The notes under the pieces were generated by a model that did no database searches, was not told where the DNA came from, and saw nothing but the letters and a program-made list of their open reading frames with translations. Shown piece after piece: positions 1 to 9,295 of a DNA stretch of 32,622 nucleotides. The DNA comes from Bacteroidales bacterium (GTDB taxonomy: Bacteria; Bacteroidota; Bacteroidia; Bacteroidales; Marinilabiliaceae), in NCBI GenBank assembly GCA_022768325.1, contig JALEMI010000100.1, positions 1 through 32,622 on the forward strand, written 5' to 3'. A program made the position numbers and the translations under genes. Position 1 is the first letter of the stretch. Every line of letters begins with the position of its first letter.

Positions 1-2543
1 TTCTTGATCTCCTGCATGATGATGGGCTCAAGTTTGTCGAAGACTTTGGGGTCGGTGTCGAAAGAGATGGTGACGGAGTATTGCTGGTCGGGCTCCTTTG
101 TGAGGCTTGCTCTGACGCCGACGCCGTAGGAACCGCCCTGCTCCTCGCGGATGCTCTCGAGGTAACGCATATCGAGGCATCGCTTAAGGACGGTGAGAGC
201 GATTTGGTCTCGGCGGGAGTATTTGTGCTTGTGGGAGAGGACGCGGCGGAAGGTAATCTTCTCGGTGGTCATGGGCGTAGAGAAGACGGAAGTGGTGTCG
301 ACCTGCGGGAGGTATATGTCGCGAGGCGTCCAGCCCGTGACCTTCTTCCCTGTCGGGAGCGAGCCGAGCCATTTGCAAACGGCGGGCATGACACTGTCTA
401 TTTCGAACGAGCCGACAATGATGAAGTCGAAGCCGCGCGCGGAGGAGAAGCGGGCCTTTTGAGCCTTAAGAACCTTGTCGAGGCTCATGGCTTTGAGGTC
501 GTCTACTCTCGTGAGGGCTATCTGGTAGGGATTGCCGTTTCGGGTGAGGTCGAAGAAGTGCGAGGAGAAGATGTTGTTCGGGTTCTTGTCGGCGTTGGCG
601 AGGACGGAAGTGTAGCTGTCGACGAGCGAATTGTAGGCGAGGGTGTCAACACGTTGCGGCCCAAAGGCGAGGTAGACGAGTTGCAGCATTGTCTCGAAAT
701 CGGCGTTGCTGCTGGAGGCGGACACTGACTCGATGTAGGTGTCGATGTCGGTTAAGATGTCGACCGACTTGCCTGCAAGGGCCTTGCGGAGCTCGCTTGT
801 TGAGAAGTTGCCAAAGCCCATCTGAGCGGAGACTTGCCCAGCGAGGCCAGCAGAGAGAGCCATATCGGCAGGGAGGGTGGAGAATCCGCCACGGCTTACG
901 CCGCTGAGGGTGATGCTGTTATCCTCATATTTTGTGGGGAGGAGGAATACGCGGAGGCCGTTGCTGAGCGTGGCGATGCGGCTGCCATAAATCTTGTCGT
1001 CGGTCCATTTCTTGACTTTGCCTGGCTTAGGCTCGTTCTCTACGAGGCGAGTGTTGACGGCCTCGTCTTTGTAGGGCTGAAGCTCTTTGGAGGCGAGAGC
1101 GGCGAGGTCGGCTGTGTATTGCTCGGCTGTCTTGAGGCCGTTGTCGTCTTGAGTGGCTGAGATTTGGAATACGGGTTGTGGTTTTAGTTGCTCGGCGACG
1201 TAGTTGTTGACCACCTCGACAGTGATATTGGGGGCAATCATGTGGGCGAGGTTGCGATCGTAGGCGGTGGACGTTATGATGTCGCGATTGAGGAATGCGG
1301 AGTAATAGCTGTTGACGTAGTCGGACGATTGCACCTTGTTGCGGTTCTCGTATGCGTCGTCATATTGCTTAAGGAGGTCGTCAATAGCCCTTTGGAGTTC
1401 GCCGGGCGTTACGCCGAAGCGGCGGAGCTTCTCAATCTCGTCGAGGAGGGTCTGCATGGTCTCTGCGGACTGCCCGTTCTTGGAAGCTGCGAAGAAGGCG
1501 ACCATGTTGAGCGTCGGGACGTAGTTGAGGTCTCCCATGCCGGCGTAGGCGAATGGCGCGCCCTTCTCGCTCATCTCCTGCATACGGTTGTTGAAGATGC
1601 TGGAGGCGAGGTTGGCTACGATGTTGCGGGCGGTGTACTCGACGGTATTGCGGACCTCGTCGGGAGCGGGCTTGTAGCGGAATTGGACTTGAATTGTCGT
1701 GCGGGTGCACTCCTTGTCGCGGAGGATGGAGAAGACGGGTTCCGCGTTAAGAGCAACGTCGAAATACTCGCGCTTTGCCGGGTTGACGGGGGCGGGGATG
1801 TCGGCCCACATCTCGGCTATGCGTTTCTCGATGGCCTTGGGGTCGATGTCGCCCACGATGACGATGCCTTGGAGGTCGGGGCGATACCATTTGTGATAAT
1901 ATGCGCGGATGGCGTCGTGAGAGAAGTTGTTGATGACGGCCGTATCGCCAATGATGTCGCGGACGGCATAGCGGGTGCCGGGCATGGTATTGGCCATGTG
2001 GGCGAAATAGAGGCGGCGTGAAGCGGAAGCGCGTGTGCGCCACTCTTCGCGGATTACGCCCCTCTCTTTGTCAATCTCTTCGCCGTTGAGGCTTATGAAT
2101 CCGCTCCAGTCGTGGAGGGTCAGGAGGGCGCTGTCCACAATGGCGGGGTCGGTTGTCGGGACGGCCGAGAGATTGTAGACGGTCTGGTCGAGGGACGTGT
2201 AGGCATTGACGTTCTCGCCAAAGCGGACGCCGACGCGTTCGAGGAAATTGATGATGCCCTTGTCGGGGAAGTTCTTCGTGCCGTTGAAGGCCATGTGCTC
2301 CAGGAAGTGAGCGAGTCCGTTCTGGTCGTCCTCTTCGAGAACTGCGCCAACTTTTTGGGCGATGTAGAACTCGGCAGTGCCTTTGGGCAACTCGTTGTGC
2401 CTAATTATGTAAGTCAGGCCGTTGGGCAGGTGGCCAACGATTACGGCTGTGTCTGGCTCAAGGGGAGTCAGACCTTGCGCACTGGCGGCAATCGTCGTAA
2501 GGGCGAGAGCCGCTGCCGCAAGGCATGAGGTTAGTTTCTTCAT
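1..2543 (-). CDS. M16 family periplasmic zinc protease (pitrilysin/PqqL-like), 3' end outside window
   Basis: I translated this frame by hand; it opens with ATG at 2543 and stays open to base 1, so about 847 residues are visible and the C-terminus is missing. A signal peptide (residues 1-22, ending SAQ) implies export to the periplasm. The inverted zinc motif HFLEH lies at 79-83, and Glu160, 77 residues after His83 in DKERGVI, fits the third zinc ligand of pitrilysins. A second M16 half follows, and near the visible end the conserved stretch YLESIREEQGGSYGVGV carries the Arg/Tyr region typical of M16 C-terminal domains. Family members of this type are usually about 930-950 aa, so roughly 90 residues should lie beyond the edge. 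It sits downstream of, and in the same direction as, a TonB-dependent receptor. The protease family is secure; the substrate is unknown. Confidence 0.95.
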   Translation of the reverse strand, partial: MKKLTSCLAAAALALTTIAASAQGLTPLEPDTAVIVGHLPNGLTYIIRHNELPKGTAEFYIAQKVGAVLEEDDQNGLAHFLEHMAFNGTKNFPDKGIINFLERVGVRFGENVNAYTSLDQTVYNLSAVPTTDPAIVDSALLTLHDWSGFISLNGEEIDKERGVIREEWRTRASASRRLYFAHMANTMPGTRYAVRDIIGDTAVINNFSHDAIRAYYHKWYRPDLQGIVIVGDIDPKAIEKRIAEMWADIPAPVNPAKREYFDVALNAEPVFSILRDKECTRTTIQVQFRYKPAPDEVRNTVEYTARNIVANLASSIFNNRMQEMSEKGAPFAYAGMGDLNYVPTLNMVAFFAASKNGQSAETMQTLLDEIEKLRRFGVTPGELQRAIDDLLKQYDDAYENRNKVQSSDYVNSYYSAFLNRDIITSTAYDRNLAHMIAPNITVEVVNNYVAEQLKPQPVFQISATQDDNGLKTAEQYTADLAALASKELQPYKDEAVNTRLVENEPKPGKVKKWTDDKIYGSRIATLSNGLRVFLLPTKYEDNSITLSGVSRGGFSTLPADMALSAGLAGQVSAQMGFGNFSTSELRKALAGKSVDILTDIDTYIESVSASSSNADFETMLQLVYLAFGPQRVDTLAYNSLVDSYTSVLANADKNPNNIFSSHFFDLTRNGNPYQIALTRVDDLKAMSLDKVLKAQKARFSSARGFDFIIVGSFEIDSVMPAVCKWLGSLPTGKKVTGWTPRDIYLPQVDTTSVFSTPMTTEKITFRRVLSHKHKYSRRDQIALTVLKRCLDMRYLESIREEQGGSYGVGVRASLTKEPDQQYSVTISFDTDPKVFDKLEPIIMQEIK

Positions 2544-2588
2544 TCTTCTGTTGATTATTGCAATGTTGATTGTTAAGGTAGTTGTCTG

Positions 2589-2644
2589 AAAAAGGGCTAA
2601 AAGAAGAGCCCTGCGCAAGGTGACTGTGCTCTCTTGCGCAGGGC
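2589..2644 (-). terminator. Rho-independent-type terminator between receptor gene and M16 protease gene
   Basis: Perfect 12-bp inverted repeat: GCCCTGCGCAAG at 2608-2619 and its complement at 2633-2644, with a 13-nt loop. Read on the minus strand, a T-rich tail (CTCTTCTTTTAG, then CCCTTTTTC) follows. It lies 27 bp after the receptor stop codon and 65 bp before the protease start, so it should end or attenuate receptor transcription. Confidence 0.8.
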
Positions 2645-2671
2645 CGGGATGTTTTGGAGGCTTAGCCTTTC

Positions 2672-5506
2672 TTAGAAGCTGAAGTTAACGCCGACGGTGT
2701 AAGAGCCGCCGATTTTGTCGGTGTAGATGAACTCTCGCTTTTCGGTGTTGAAGAGGTTATGCGCATTGAAGAAGACCTCGCAAGCGTCGATGGGCTTGTA
2801 GCCGACCTTCAAGTTGAGCGTGAAGCGCGGGTCGACCTCCTCGTAGCCGACGATTGTGGTGTACTCCCTCTTGCCCATGAAGTTGGCGTAGGCACCGATG
2901 TTCCATTGGGCGGTGGGCTTACAGATTATGCCGAACATGCCGTATACCGAAGGAGTGGCCTTATGTTGGTAGCCGTCTTCTGTAACGTAAGGCTCGGCCG
3001 TGCTGGATGCGAGGCGGTACTCGTCAGAGTTCCTGTCGTAGAGGACGCCGTATTTGAGGGCGTAGTACATTGTGAGCGGACGGTCGACGTTGGCGACTGC
3101 CTCTCCGCCGTTATAGGCATTGAGAAGGCTTTGGAGGTAGTCCTTTTGCTGCTCGTCGTTGAGGGAGTTGTAATAATCTTGGACGGCAGAGACCTTGGCG
3201 TAGCCGAGGCAGTCCGTGATGTATTGCTGAGGGTCTTTGCCCATTGCGGCAGCCGTTGCTGCACCCATGACGAGTTCGTTGAAGAGGGCGCCGAGACCTT
3301 TCTCCTTGTCTTGGATGGCGGCCACATTCGTCATGAGCTGCTTAGCCACCATCTCGGCTTGGGAGTATTGGTAGTAATTGTCGATTGTGGTGCGCTGGAT
3401 GTTGGCGTTGAGCTTGGCGATGAGCTTAGGCGAGATAATCCAGTCGATGTTGAGACCGATGCCGTACTGGTGGACCTTGAATGGGACCTCGTCATACTTG
3501 ATTGTGCACTTTGTGGAGAGTGCGCCCATGACGGAGGCAGAGGCCTGGTCGGGCGTGAGTTGACCTGTGGCAAGACCGTTGAACAGGGTGGCGAAGATGG
3601 TGTTAGCCTTCTTGCCTTGGAGGATGATGTTGCTATGGTCGGACTTGAAGACACCGTAGTCAGAGCTGATGGAATAGAAGGCCTCGGCATCGATAAGGAC
3701 CTTAGGGGACGGCTTCCAACGGTAGCCGACCTCGATGTTGTCGATGTGGACAATTGGGCAGTCCTCGTTGCCTTCGAAAGACATATATTGCGGGGTGTCG
3801 CCTGTGGCGAGTTTCCAATTGTAGTCGGACTTGGCGTTGACGAGCGACGTTGCGCGGAAAGAGCGGCCGTAGACGGCACGGACGAAGTTGTTGTCGTTGA
3901 TTTGGTAGTTAGCTGCGAGCTGCCAAGATGTGTTCCACTTGTCGGGGACGGTCGACTTGTCGGACCTAATGGCACCGATGATGCGGAGGCCCTCATGCTT
4001 GAAGTCGATGCGGAGGCTTGGTGCGAAGTTTGAGGCTTCTGCGTAATAGTTGCCCTTGGAGTAGTAGCCCCAGTAGCCGCAAAGCTCCTCGGGACCTTCG
4101 CCGTAGTCGAAGTACTTAGGCTTTGCGTCTTCGTACTTGGCGTAGGTGTAAGAGAGGCTGGGGAGGATTGAGAAATCGCCTACGTTGATGTCATATTCAG
4201 CTTGGACGTTGAAGTTGTGGGTCTTATCTTGGTTGAAAGCCCTGTTGCCGATGCAGAGGTCGATAGGTCCGCCCGTGTAGTTGGTCTGGAAATGGAGGCC
4301 GAACACATTGACATCGACATTTGCGTAACCGAGCCGCGTCTCGCGCCAGCGGAAAGCTATATCCTCGTTGCCGAGAGGCACATCGGCCCAATTGGAGTAG
4401 CCGAAGCCACCTTGAACGTCGATGCGGACATCCTCGGAGGGTGTTATGGAGACGTAGCCATTGACACCCATGGTGCGGCGAGCGAGGTCGGGGTCGGCGA
4501 ACTGTTCGGAGTAGTCGAGGTTCTCGTCGGAAACGTGGCAGAAGGAGTAAGCATTGTCGCTTGTGCCAGAGATTTTAACAGCACTGGCGAAGTCAGCGAC
4601 GGGGATTTCAGTCTTCCCGGCGTAGCTGACGAGCTTGCCCGTGGCGAGGGCCTCCCCGAATTGTTGCGAAGAGAGGTACATCCCGTCCCGGAAGAGGCTG
4701 TTGTCCCTCACGGCGTAGAGGTTTTTCGTGGGGAAGAGGGGCAGATTGCCGTTCTTACGGTTGCGCTGTTGGAAGTTGCACGTGAGACCGAAGGCCAGCG
4801 AATTGCTGGCTTTGGAGCGGACACCGAAATCGGCAATTGTAGAGTTGTTGCCCATCTGGAAGCTGCCCTGAGCTGTGGTCGTGGCATGGTCGGGCTTCTC
4901 GGTGATGATGTTGATGATGCCCGTCACGGCATTTGCGCCGTAGAGGGCGGATGTGGCACCGCGGACGACCTCGATGCGCTCGACGTCCTCAATCGCGACA
5001 GGGAGCGACGCGAAGAAAGAGATGCCCGTCACGTAGTTATAGCAGAGACGCCCGTCGACCATTAGGAGGATATTGGCGTTCTCCGTGTAGATGAGCATGT
5101 TGTTGTCGGGGATGTTGGTAAGGCCTCGGGTCTGGACATCGTAGACGCCGTTGGCCTTTTCGGCGACAATCATGCCCGGGATGAGCTTGAAGGCCTCCTC
5201 AATTGAAGTGATGCCGTAGGTGCGAAGCTCGTCTCGCGTGATGACGGTGCTGGAAAGAGGTGACGTGAACGAGTTCTCTTCAGCCTTAGAGGCGGAGGAG
5301 ACGTTTTTGTTCATGATGAGCTCAAACAACTCGTCGACGCTGCTTACCCCGAGCGTCTCGACGGCCTCCATAAGTTCTTCGAGCGATAGTTCTGAGAGTT
5401 GGTCGGTCGTCATGGCGAGGATTTCCTCGCGAGACAGCTTGTGCTCTTGTGCAAACACCGTGGCTGACATGGTAAGCGCAAGGAGCACGGGGATGACTTT
5501 TTTCAT
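2672..5506 (-). CDS. TonB-dependent outer-membrane receptor, non-SusC type, with helical loop insertion
   Basis: 944-aa outer-membrane active-transport receptor. The signal peptide is residues 1-20 (ATVFAQ). A short helical, acidic N-terminal segment (24-66) leads into the plug domain at about 78-205, with the typical VERIEVVRGATSALYGANAV stretch at 175-194. The rest is a 22-strand-type barrel ending in the aromatic terminus GVNFSF. There is no carboxypeptidase-like N-terminal domain and no SusD partner next to it, so it is not a SusC homologue. The N-terminal layout resembles receptors annotated for siderophores, cobalamin or colicin-like ligands, but the substrate cannot be read from the sequence. 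Residues 715-835 are a long, mostly helical and Ala/Gln/Leu-rich insertion in a late barrel loop. A TAnnTTTG promoter lies upstream; a terminator and an M16 protease gene lie downstream. Confidence 0.93.
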   Translation of the reverse strand: MKKVIPVLLALTMSATVFAQEHKLSREEILAMTTDQLSELSLEELMEAVETLGVSSVDELFELIMNKNVSSASKAEENSFTSPLSSTVITRDELRTYGITSIEEAFKLIPGMIVAEKANGVYDVQTRGLTNIPDNNMLIYTENANILLMVDGRLCYNYVTGISFFASLPVAIEDVERIEVVRGATSALYGANAVTGIINIITEKPDHATTTAQGSFQMGNNSTIADFGVRSKASNSLAFGLTCNFQQRNRKNGNLPLFPTKNLYAVRDNSLFRDGMYLSSQQFGEALATGKLVSYAGKTEIPVADFASAVKISGTSDNAYSFCHVSDENLDYSEQFADPDLARRTMGVNGYVSITPSEDVRIDVQGGFGYSNWADVPLGNEDIAFRWRETRLGYANVDVNVFGLHFQTNYTGGPIDLCIGNRAFNQDKTHNFNVQAEYDINVGDFSILPSLSYTYAKYEDAKPKYFDYGEGPEELCGYWGYYSKGNYYAEASNFAPSLRIDFKHEGLRIIGAIRSDKSTVPDKWNTSWQLAANYQINDNNFVRAVYGRSFRATSLVNAKSDYNWKLATGDTPQYMSFEGNEDCPIVHIDNIEVGYRWKPSPKVLIDAEAFYSISSDYGVFKSDHSNIILQGKKANTIFATLFNGLATGQLTPDQASASVMGALSTKCTIKYDEVPFKVHQYGIGLNIDWIISPKLIAKLNANIQRTTIDNYYQYSQAEMVAKQLMTNVAAIQDKEKGLGALFNELVMGAATAAAMGKDPQQYITDCLGYAKVSAVQDYYNSLNDEQQKDYLQSLLNAYNGGEAVANVDRPLTMYYALKYGVLYDRNSDEYRLASSTAEPYVTEDGYQHKATPSVYGMFGIICKPTAQWNIGAYANFMGKREYTTIVGYEEVDPRFTLNLKVGYKPIDACEVFFNAHNLFNTEKREFIYTDKIGGSYTVGVNFSF

Positions 5507-5551
5507 AATACGAGTGGAATTTAGGTTTATTTGAAAGCGATAGCATTTCTA

Positions 5552-5585
5552 CAAAATTAGAAATTTTGGGGCAGTACGGTTGAAA
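5552..5585 (-). promoter_or_regulatory. Bacteroidetes-type promoter of the TonB receptor gene
   Basis: On the minus strand a perfect TAnnTTTG -7 element (TAATTTTG, forward 5552-5559) lies 45 bp upstream of the receptor ATG. A TTTC at forward 5582-5585, 22 nt further upstream, is a one-mismatch -33 TTTG. The predicted start near 5545 gives a leader of about 39 nt. Confidence 0.6.
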
Positions 5586-5664
5586 CTCTTTTTTAAAATG
5601 TTGTAAAAATGGTAAAGGAGTGGTGAAAGTCGTTGCCGTCGGCACAAAAAAACTGAGCTATTGA

Positions 5665-5672
5665 TATTTTTG
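5665..5672 (+). promoter_or_regulatory. -7 element TATTTTTG immediately before priA
   Basis: Perfect match to the Bacteroidetes -7 consensus TAnnTTTG, ending 7 nt before the priA ATG at 5680. No convincing -33 TTTG is seen at normal spacing. If used, transcription would start at or just before the ATG, giving a leaderless or nearly leaderless mRNA. Confidence 0.5.
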
Positions 5673-5679
5673 CAACACC

Positions 5680-8142
5680 ATGTACGCCGACCTCATACTC
5701 CCTCTCCCATTACAAAACCTCTTCACCTACGAGGTTCCGCAAAGCATGGTCGGTCTTGTGCGAAGGGGATGCCGCGCCCTTGTCCAGTTCGGGAAAAAGA
5801 AATACTATTCGGGCATCATTGTCGAAGTGCACGACCGCAAGCCGGACTATGAGACCAAATCCATTTGCGAAGTCGTGGACACTGAGCCCGTCGTGACCGA
5901 GGGGCAATTCCGCCTTTGGAAATGGATGGCGGAATATTACATCTGCACCCTCGGCGAGGTCATGAAAGCCGCCATGCCCCAAGGGCTGAAGTTAGAGAGC
6001 GAAAGCCGCCTGATGTATAACGCCATGTTCGACGGGCGCGACGAACTCACCCCTCGTCAGGCGGAAGTCTTAGACATCGTGTGCCAAAAGAAGGCTTGCA
6101 CGATAAGCGACGTGGCATCGGCATTGGGCGGCGTGAACCCTATGAGCCACATACGCGCCCTCCTTGAAGCCGAGGCCATCTACATAAGTGAAGAACTCCG
6201 CGACGCATATAAACCCAAGACAATCAACACATTTGGCCTCTCGCCCGAGCTAAGGGCGGAAGACGACGTCTATGCTGCCCTCGGCGAATTAGAGCGCAGG
6301 GCGCCGCGCCAGATGGAAGCCCTGATGGCATTCATGCAAGCCGCAGGCGGCGCAGGACAAGCCACGTCGGGACGGAGGCTCACGAAAGAGCAAATAGAGG
6401 CCGGCGGCAAAATCTCGGCAGCGGCATTGGCCGACCTTGTCAAGAAAGGAATCCTTACGCAAGAGAAGACGGCCGTATCGCGACTTGACGGTTCGCAAGG
6501 GGCGGCTGTCGCCATCAATGAACTCACTGAGATTCAGGCAAAAGCACTGAACGAGATAAAAGAGCAAGGCGAGGGAGGAAAGCCCGTCTTGCTCTACGGC
6601 GTAACGGGTTCGGGCAAGACGGAGGTCTACATACACCTGATTTCCGAAGCCATTGCGGCGGGGCGCAACGTCTTGTACCTTCTTCCTGAGATTGCCCTCA
6701 CGACACAGATAACGGACCGTCTGAGCCGCCATTTTGGCAGCGAGATGGTTGTATACCATAGCAAGTTTTCGGATGCCGAGCGAGTTGAGGTTTGGAAAAA
6801 GCTGCTTAGCTCTCAGCCTCCGAGGCTCGTCTTGGGAGTGCGATCCTCTGTCCTGTTGCCGCTCACGAACCTTGGCCTCGTCATTGTTGACGAGGAGCAC
6901 GAGGGCAGCTTTAAGCAATATGACCCCGCCCCGCGGTATAACGCCCGCGACATGGCCATTGTCTTGGCGGGTCAGATGGGTGGCGGATGCCGTATTGTGC
7001 TTGGCAGCGCGACGCCGAGCCTGGAGAGTTGGGACAACGCGCGGCGCGGAAAATATGGGCTGGTGCGGCTGGAGCGTCGTCATGCGGGGCTTGAACTCCC
7101 TGAGGTTGAGACCATCGACATGACCTCGGCACGGCGGCGCAAGGCTGTCAGCGGCATTTTCTCCTTTAGGCTTAAAGAGGTGATAGGCAACGCCTTGAAG
7201 GGTGGCGAACAGCTGATATTATTCCAAAACAGGCGCGGATTCTCGCCCATCGTAGAATGTAGGCAATGCGCCATGGTGCCGAAGTGCGTCAATTGCGACG
7301 TGAGCCTGACATACCATAAAAAGACGGGGCAGCTGGTCTGCCACTATTGCGGCTACGCCATCAGTATGCCGCCCGTATGTCCCGTATGCGGAACTCCGAG
7401 CCTTACGCCCGAGGGCTTCGGGACGGAAAAAGTTGAGGAGGAGTGCGCAGAGCAATTCCCCCAGGCGCGTGTGGCCCGCATGGACCTCGACACAGCGCGA
7501 AGCCGCAGGGCGTTTGAGGAGTTAATCATGCAATTTGCCGCGCGGAAATACGACATCCTCATCGGGACGCAGATGGTGACGAAAGGCCTCGACTTTGAGG
7601 GCGTGACGACGGTGGGCGTGATGAACGCCGACGCGCTTGTCAATATGCCCGACTTTCGCGCCGACGAGCGGGCCTATCAGCTCATGGCGCAAGTGAGCGG
7701 ACGCGCTGGACGCAAGGGAAGCCGCGGCAAAGTGTACATCCAAACCTCGAAGCCCGACCACCCCGTGATTGTCGCCGTATGCACAAACGATTATGAGGGC
7801 AACGCCGAGAGGCTCTTGGCCGAGCGCGAGGCATATTTCTTCCCGCCCTTTGCGCGGATGATTTCGCTGACCATCAAGCACCGCGAGGCGGAGACAGCCC
7901 TCGACGCGGCCAGAGGCTTGGCTCTTGCCCTGCAAGCAAAATTTGGGCGAATGGTCACAGGCCCTGTGCAGCCCGCAGTGGCGAGGGTCTCTAACCTTTT
8001 CATGCAAGAGATAGTTTTAAGGATTCCGAAGACGACAAACCCGTCGCAGGTGAAGAGCCTGATGATGGCGGACGTGAATGGCATGCTTGCCGACATGAGA
8101 TTCCGCTCCGTCGTTGTGCGAATAGACGTCGATCCGTATTAG
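5680..8142 (+). CDS. priA: Primosomal protein N' (replication restart helicase PriA)
   Basis: 820-aa SF2 DNA helicase that recognises stalled forks and loads the replisome for restart. The N-terminal 3'-end-binding domain (1-105) begins with the typical YADLILPLPL stretch, which supports this start. Walker A is GVTGSGKT at 307-314 and the DEEH Walker B box is at 404-407. The zinc-binding insertion has all eight cysteines (527, 530, 536, 539, 554, 557, 567, 570). The helicase C-terminal half includes GTQMVTKGLDF, followed by the QVSGRAGR motif. Length is a little above the E. coli protein. It heads a co-directional run with pdxB (28-bp gap) and a YgjP-type gene, and is divergent from the TonB receptor gene. 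Confidence 0.98.
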   Translation: MYADLILPLPLQNLFTYEVPQSMVGLVRRGCRALVQFGKKKYYSGIIVEVHDRKPDYETKSICEVVDTEPVVTEGQFRLWKWMAEYYICTLGEVMKAAMPQGLKLESESRLMYNAMFDGRDELTPRQAEVLDIVCQKKACTISDVASALGGVNPMSHIRALLEAEAIYISEELRDAYKPKTINTFGLSPELRAEDDVYAALGELERRAPRQMEALMAFMQAAGGAGQATSGRRLTKEQIEAGGKISAAALADLVKKGILTQEKTAVSRLDGSQGAAVAINELTEIQAKALNEIKEQGEGGKPVLLYGVTGSGKTEVYIHLISEAIAAGRNVLYLLPEIALTTQITDRLSRHFGSEMVVYHSKFSDAERVEVWKKLLSSQPPRLVLGVRSSVLLPLTNLGLVIVDEEHEGSFKQYDPAPRYNARDMAIVLAGQMGGGCRIVLGSATPSLESWDNARRGKYGLVRLERRHAGLELPEVETIDMTSARRRKAVSGIFSFRLKEVIGNALKGGEQLILFQNRRGFSPIVECRQCAMVPKCVNCDVSLTYHKKTGQLVCHYCGYAISMPPVCPVCGTPSLTPEGFGTEKVEEECAEQFPQARVARMDLDTARSRRAFEELIMQFAARKYDILIGTQMVTKGLDFEGVTTVGVMNADALVNMPDFRADERAYQLMAQVSGRAGRKGSRGKVYIQTSKPDHPVIVAVCTNDYEGNAERLLAEREAYFFPPFARMISLTIKHREAETALDAARGLALALQAKFGRMVTGPVQPAVARVSNLFMQEIVLRIPKTTNPSQVKSLMMADVNGMLADMRFRSVVVRIDVDPY

Positions 8143-8170
8143 GAAAACAACATAGGCAGACAACAATTGG

Positions 8171-9292
8171 ATGATTATGAAAATCGTAGCCGACGACAAA
8201 ATCCCCTTTCTCCGCGGCGCATTGGAACCCGTGGCGGAGGTCATATATAAGGAGGGCAAAAGCATCACGCGGTCTGACGTGGCGGATGCCGACGCCATCA
8301 TAACGCGAACCCGCACCCGATGTGACGCGTCGTTACTCGACGGTACGAGCGTCCGCGGAATCTTCACAGCCACGATAGGCTACGACCATATCGACACCGC
8401 CTATTGCCGCGAGCGCGGGATATACTGGACCAACGCCCCGGCTTGCAACTCGCTCTCGGTGGAGCAATATGTGGCCTCGGCCTTGGCCTGCTTGCGCCTA
8501 AAGCATGGCGTGGTGCTGAAGGGAAAGACGGTGGCCGTGGTTGGCGTTGGCAATGTGGGGAGACTTGTCGCGGCGTTGTGTGAGAAATTGGGAATGAGGG
8601 TGTTGCGTGTGGACCCTCCTCGTGCCGATGCTGAAGGGGCAGACGGATTCACGCCCTATTATGACGCCTTGGCCGAGGCCGACATCGTGACCTATCACAC
8701 GCCGCTGTCGCCCCGTGGACCTCACCCTACGCTTCACCTTCTCGACAGTCGGGCTGTGGCGCAGATGCGCCCGGGCGTCATTGTCATCAACAGCAGCCGC
8801 GGTCCTGTTTGCGGCACACGCACCCTCGTGAGCGGGCTGCGCAATGGGCGAATTGGTCATGCGGTAATCGACGTGTGGGAAAATGAGCCCGACATCTCGC
8901 GCGACCTGTTGAGCATGGCCACCGTGGCGACCCCTCATATTGCGGGATATAGCACGGACAGCAAACTCAGGGGGACGCAGATGGCCGTCGAGGCCTTGTG
9001 TCGCCATTTTGGCGTAACGACACCATGGGTGGCACCTGAGCTCCCTGCGCCAGCGGAGCCTGTTTTTGACCCGACAGACGCGGCTGACGAAGAGGAGGCC
9101 GTTTGCCGGCTCTTCCTTCATGTCTATGACATTGAGGCGGATATGGTTGCGCTGCGGACGAGGACTGAAGAGTTTGAGCGACTGCGCGGCGACTATCATT
9201 TGCGTCGTGAGATTGGCTCGTTCCGATTGGCGGAGGGGGCGAGATATGGGGAGTTCTTGCGCAAGTTTGGCGTGAAACAGCCAATAGGGTAG
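8171..9292 (+). CDS. pdxB: 4-phosphoerythronate dehydrogenase PdxB
   Basis: 373-aa NAD-dependent D-2-hydroxyacid dehydrogenase, the second step of the DXP-dependent pyridoxal phosphate pathway (4-phosphoerythronate to 2-oxo-3-hydroxy-4-phosphobutanoate). The Rossmann motif GVGNVG is at 125-130. The catalytic set is visible: Arg in INSSRG, Glu in WENEPD and His in TPHIAGYS. The C-terminal part past about residue 295 matches the dimerisation extension that separates PdxB from SerA-type enzymes. Two in-frame ATGs (8171 and 8177) are possible; MKIVADDKIP from 8177 matches the usual family start. It lies between priA and the metallopeptidase gene, 3 bp before the latter, so all three are probably cotranscribed. 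Confidence 0.93.
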   Translation: MIMKIVADDKIPFLRGALEPVAEVIYKEGKSITRSDVADADAIITRTRTRCDASLLDGTSVRGIFTATIGYDHIDTAYCRERGIYWTNAPACNSLSVEQYVASALACLRLKHGVVLKGKTVAVVGVGNVGRLVAALCEKLGMRVLRVDPPRADAEGADGFTPYYDALAEADIVTYHTPLSPRGPHPTLHLLDSRAVAQMRPGVIVINSSRGPVCGTRTLVSGLRNGRIGHAVIDVWENEPDISRDLLSMATVATPHIAGYSTDSKLRGTQMAVEALCRHFGVTTPWVAPELPAPAEPVFDPTDAADEEEAVCRLFLHVYDIEADMVALRTRTEEFERLRGDYHLRREIGSFRLAEGARYGEFLRKFGVKQPIG

Positions 9293-9295
9293 GCT

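Noticed and set aside
2759-4033. A 424-codon plus-strand frame inside the TonB receptor gene
   Set aside because: Shadow of the receptor's codon bias; no recognisable domain.
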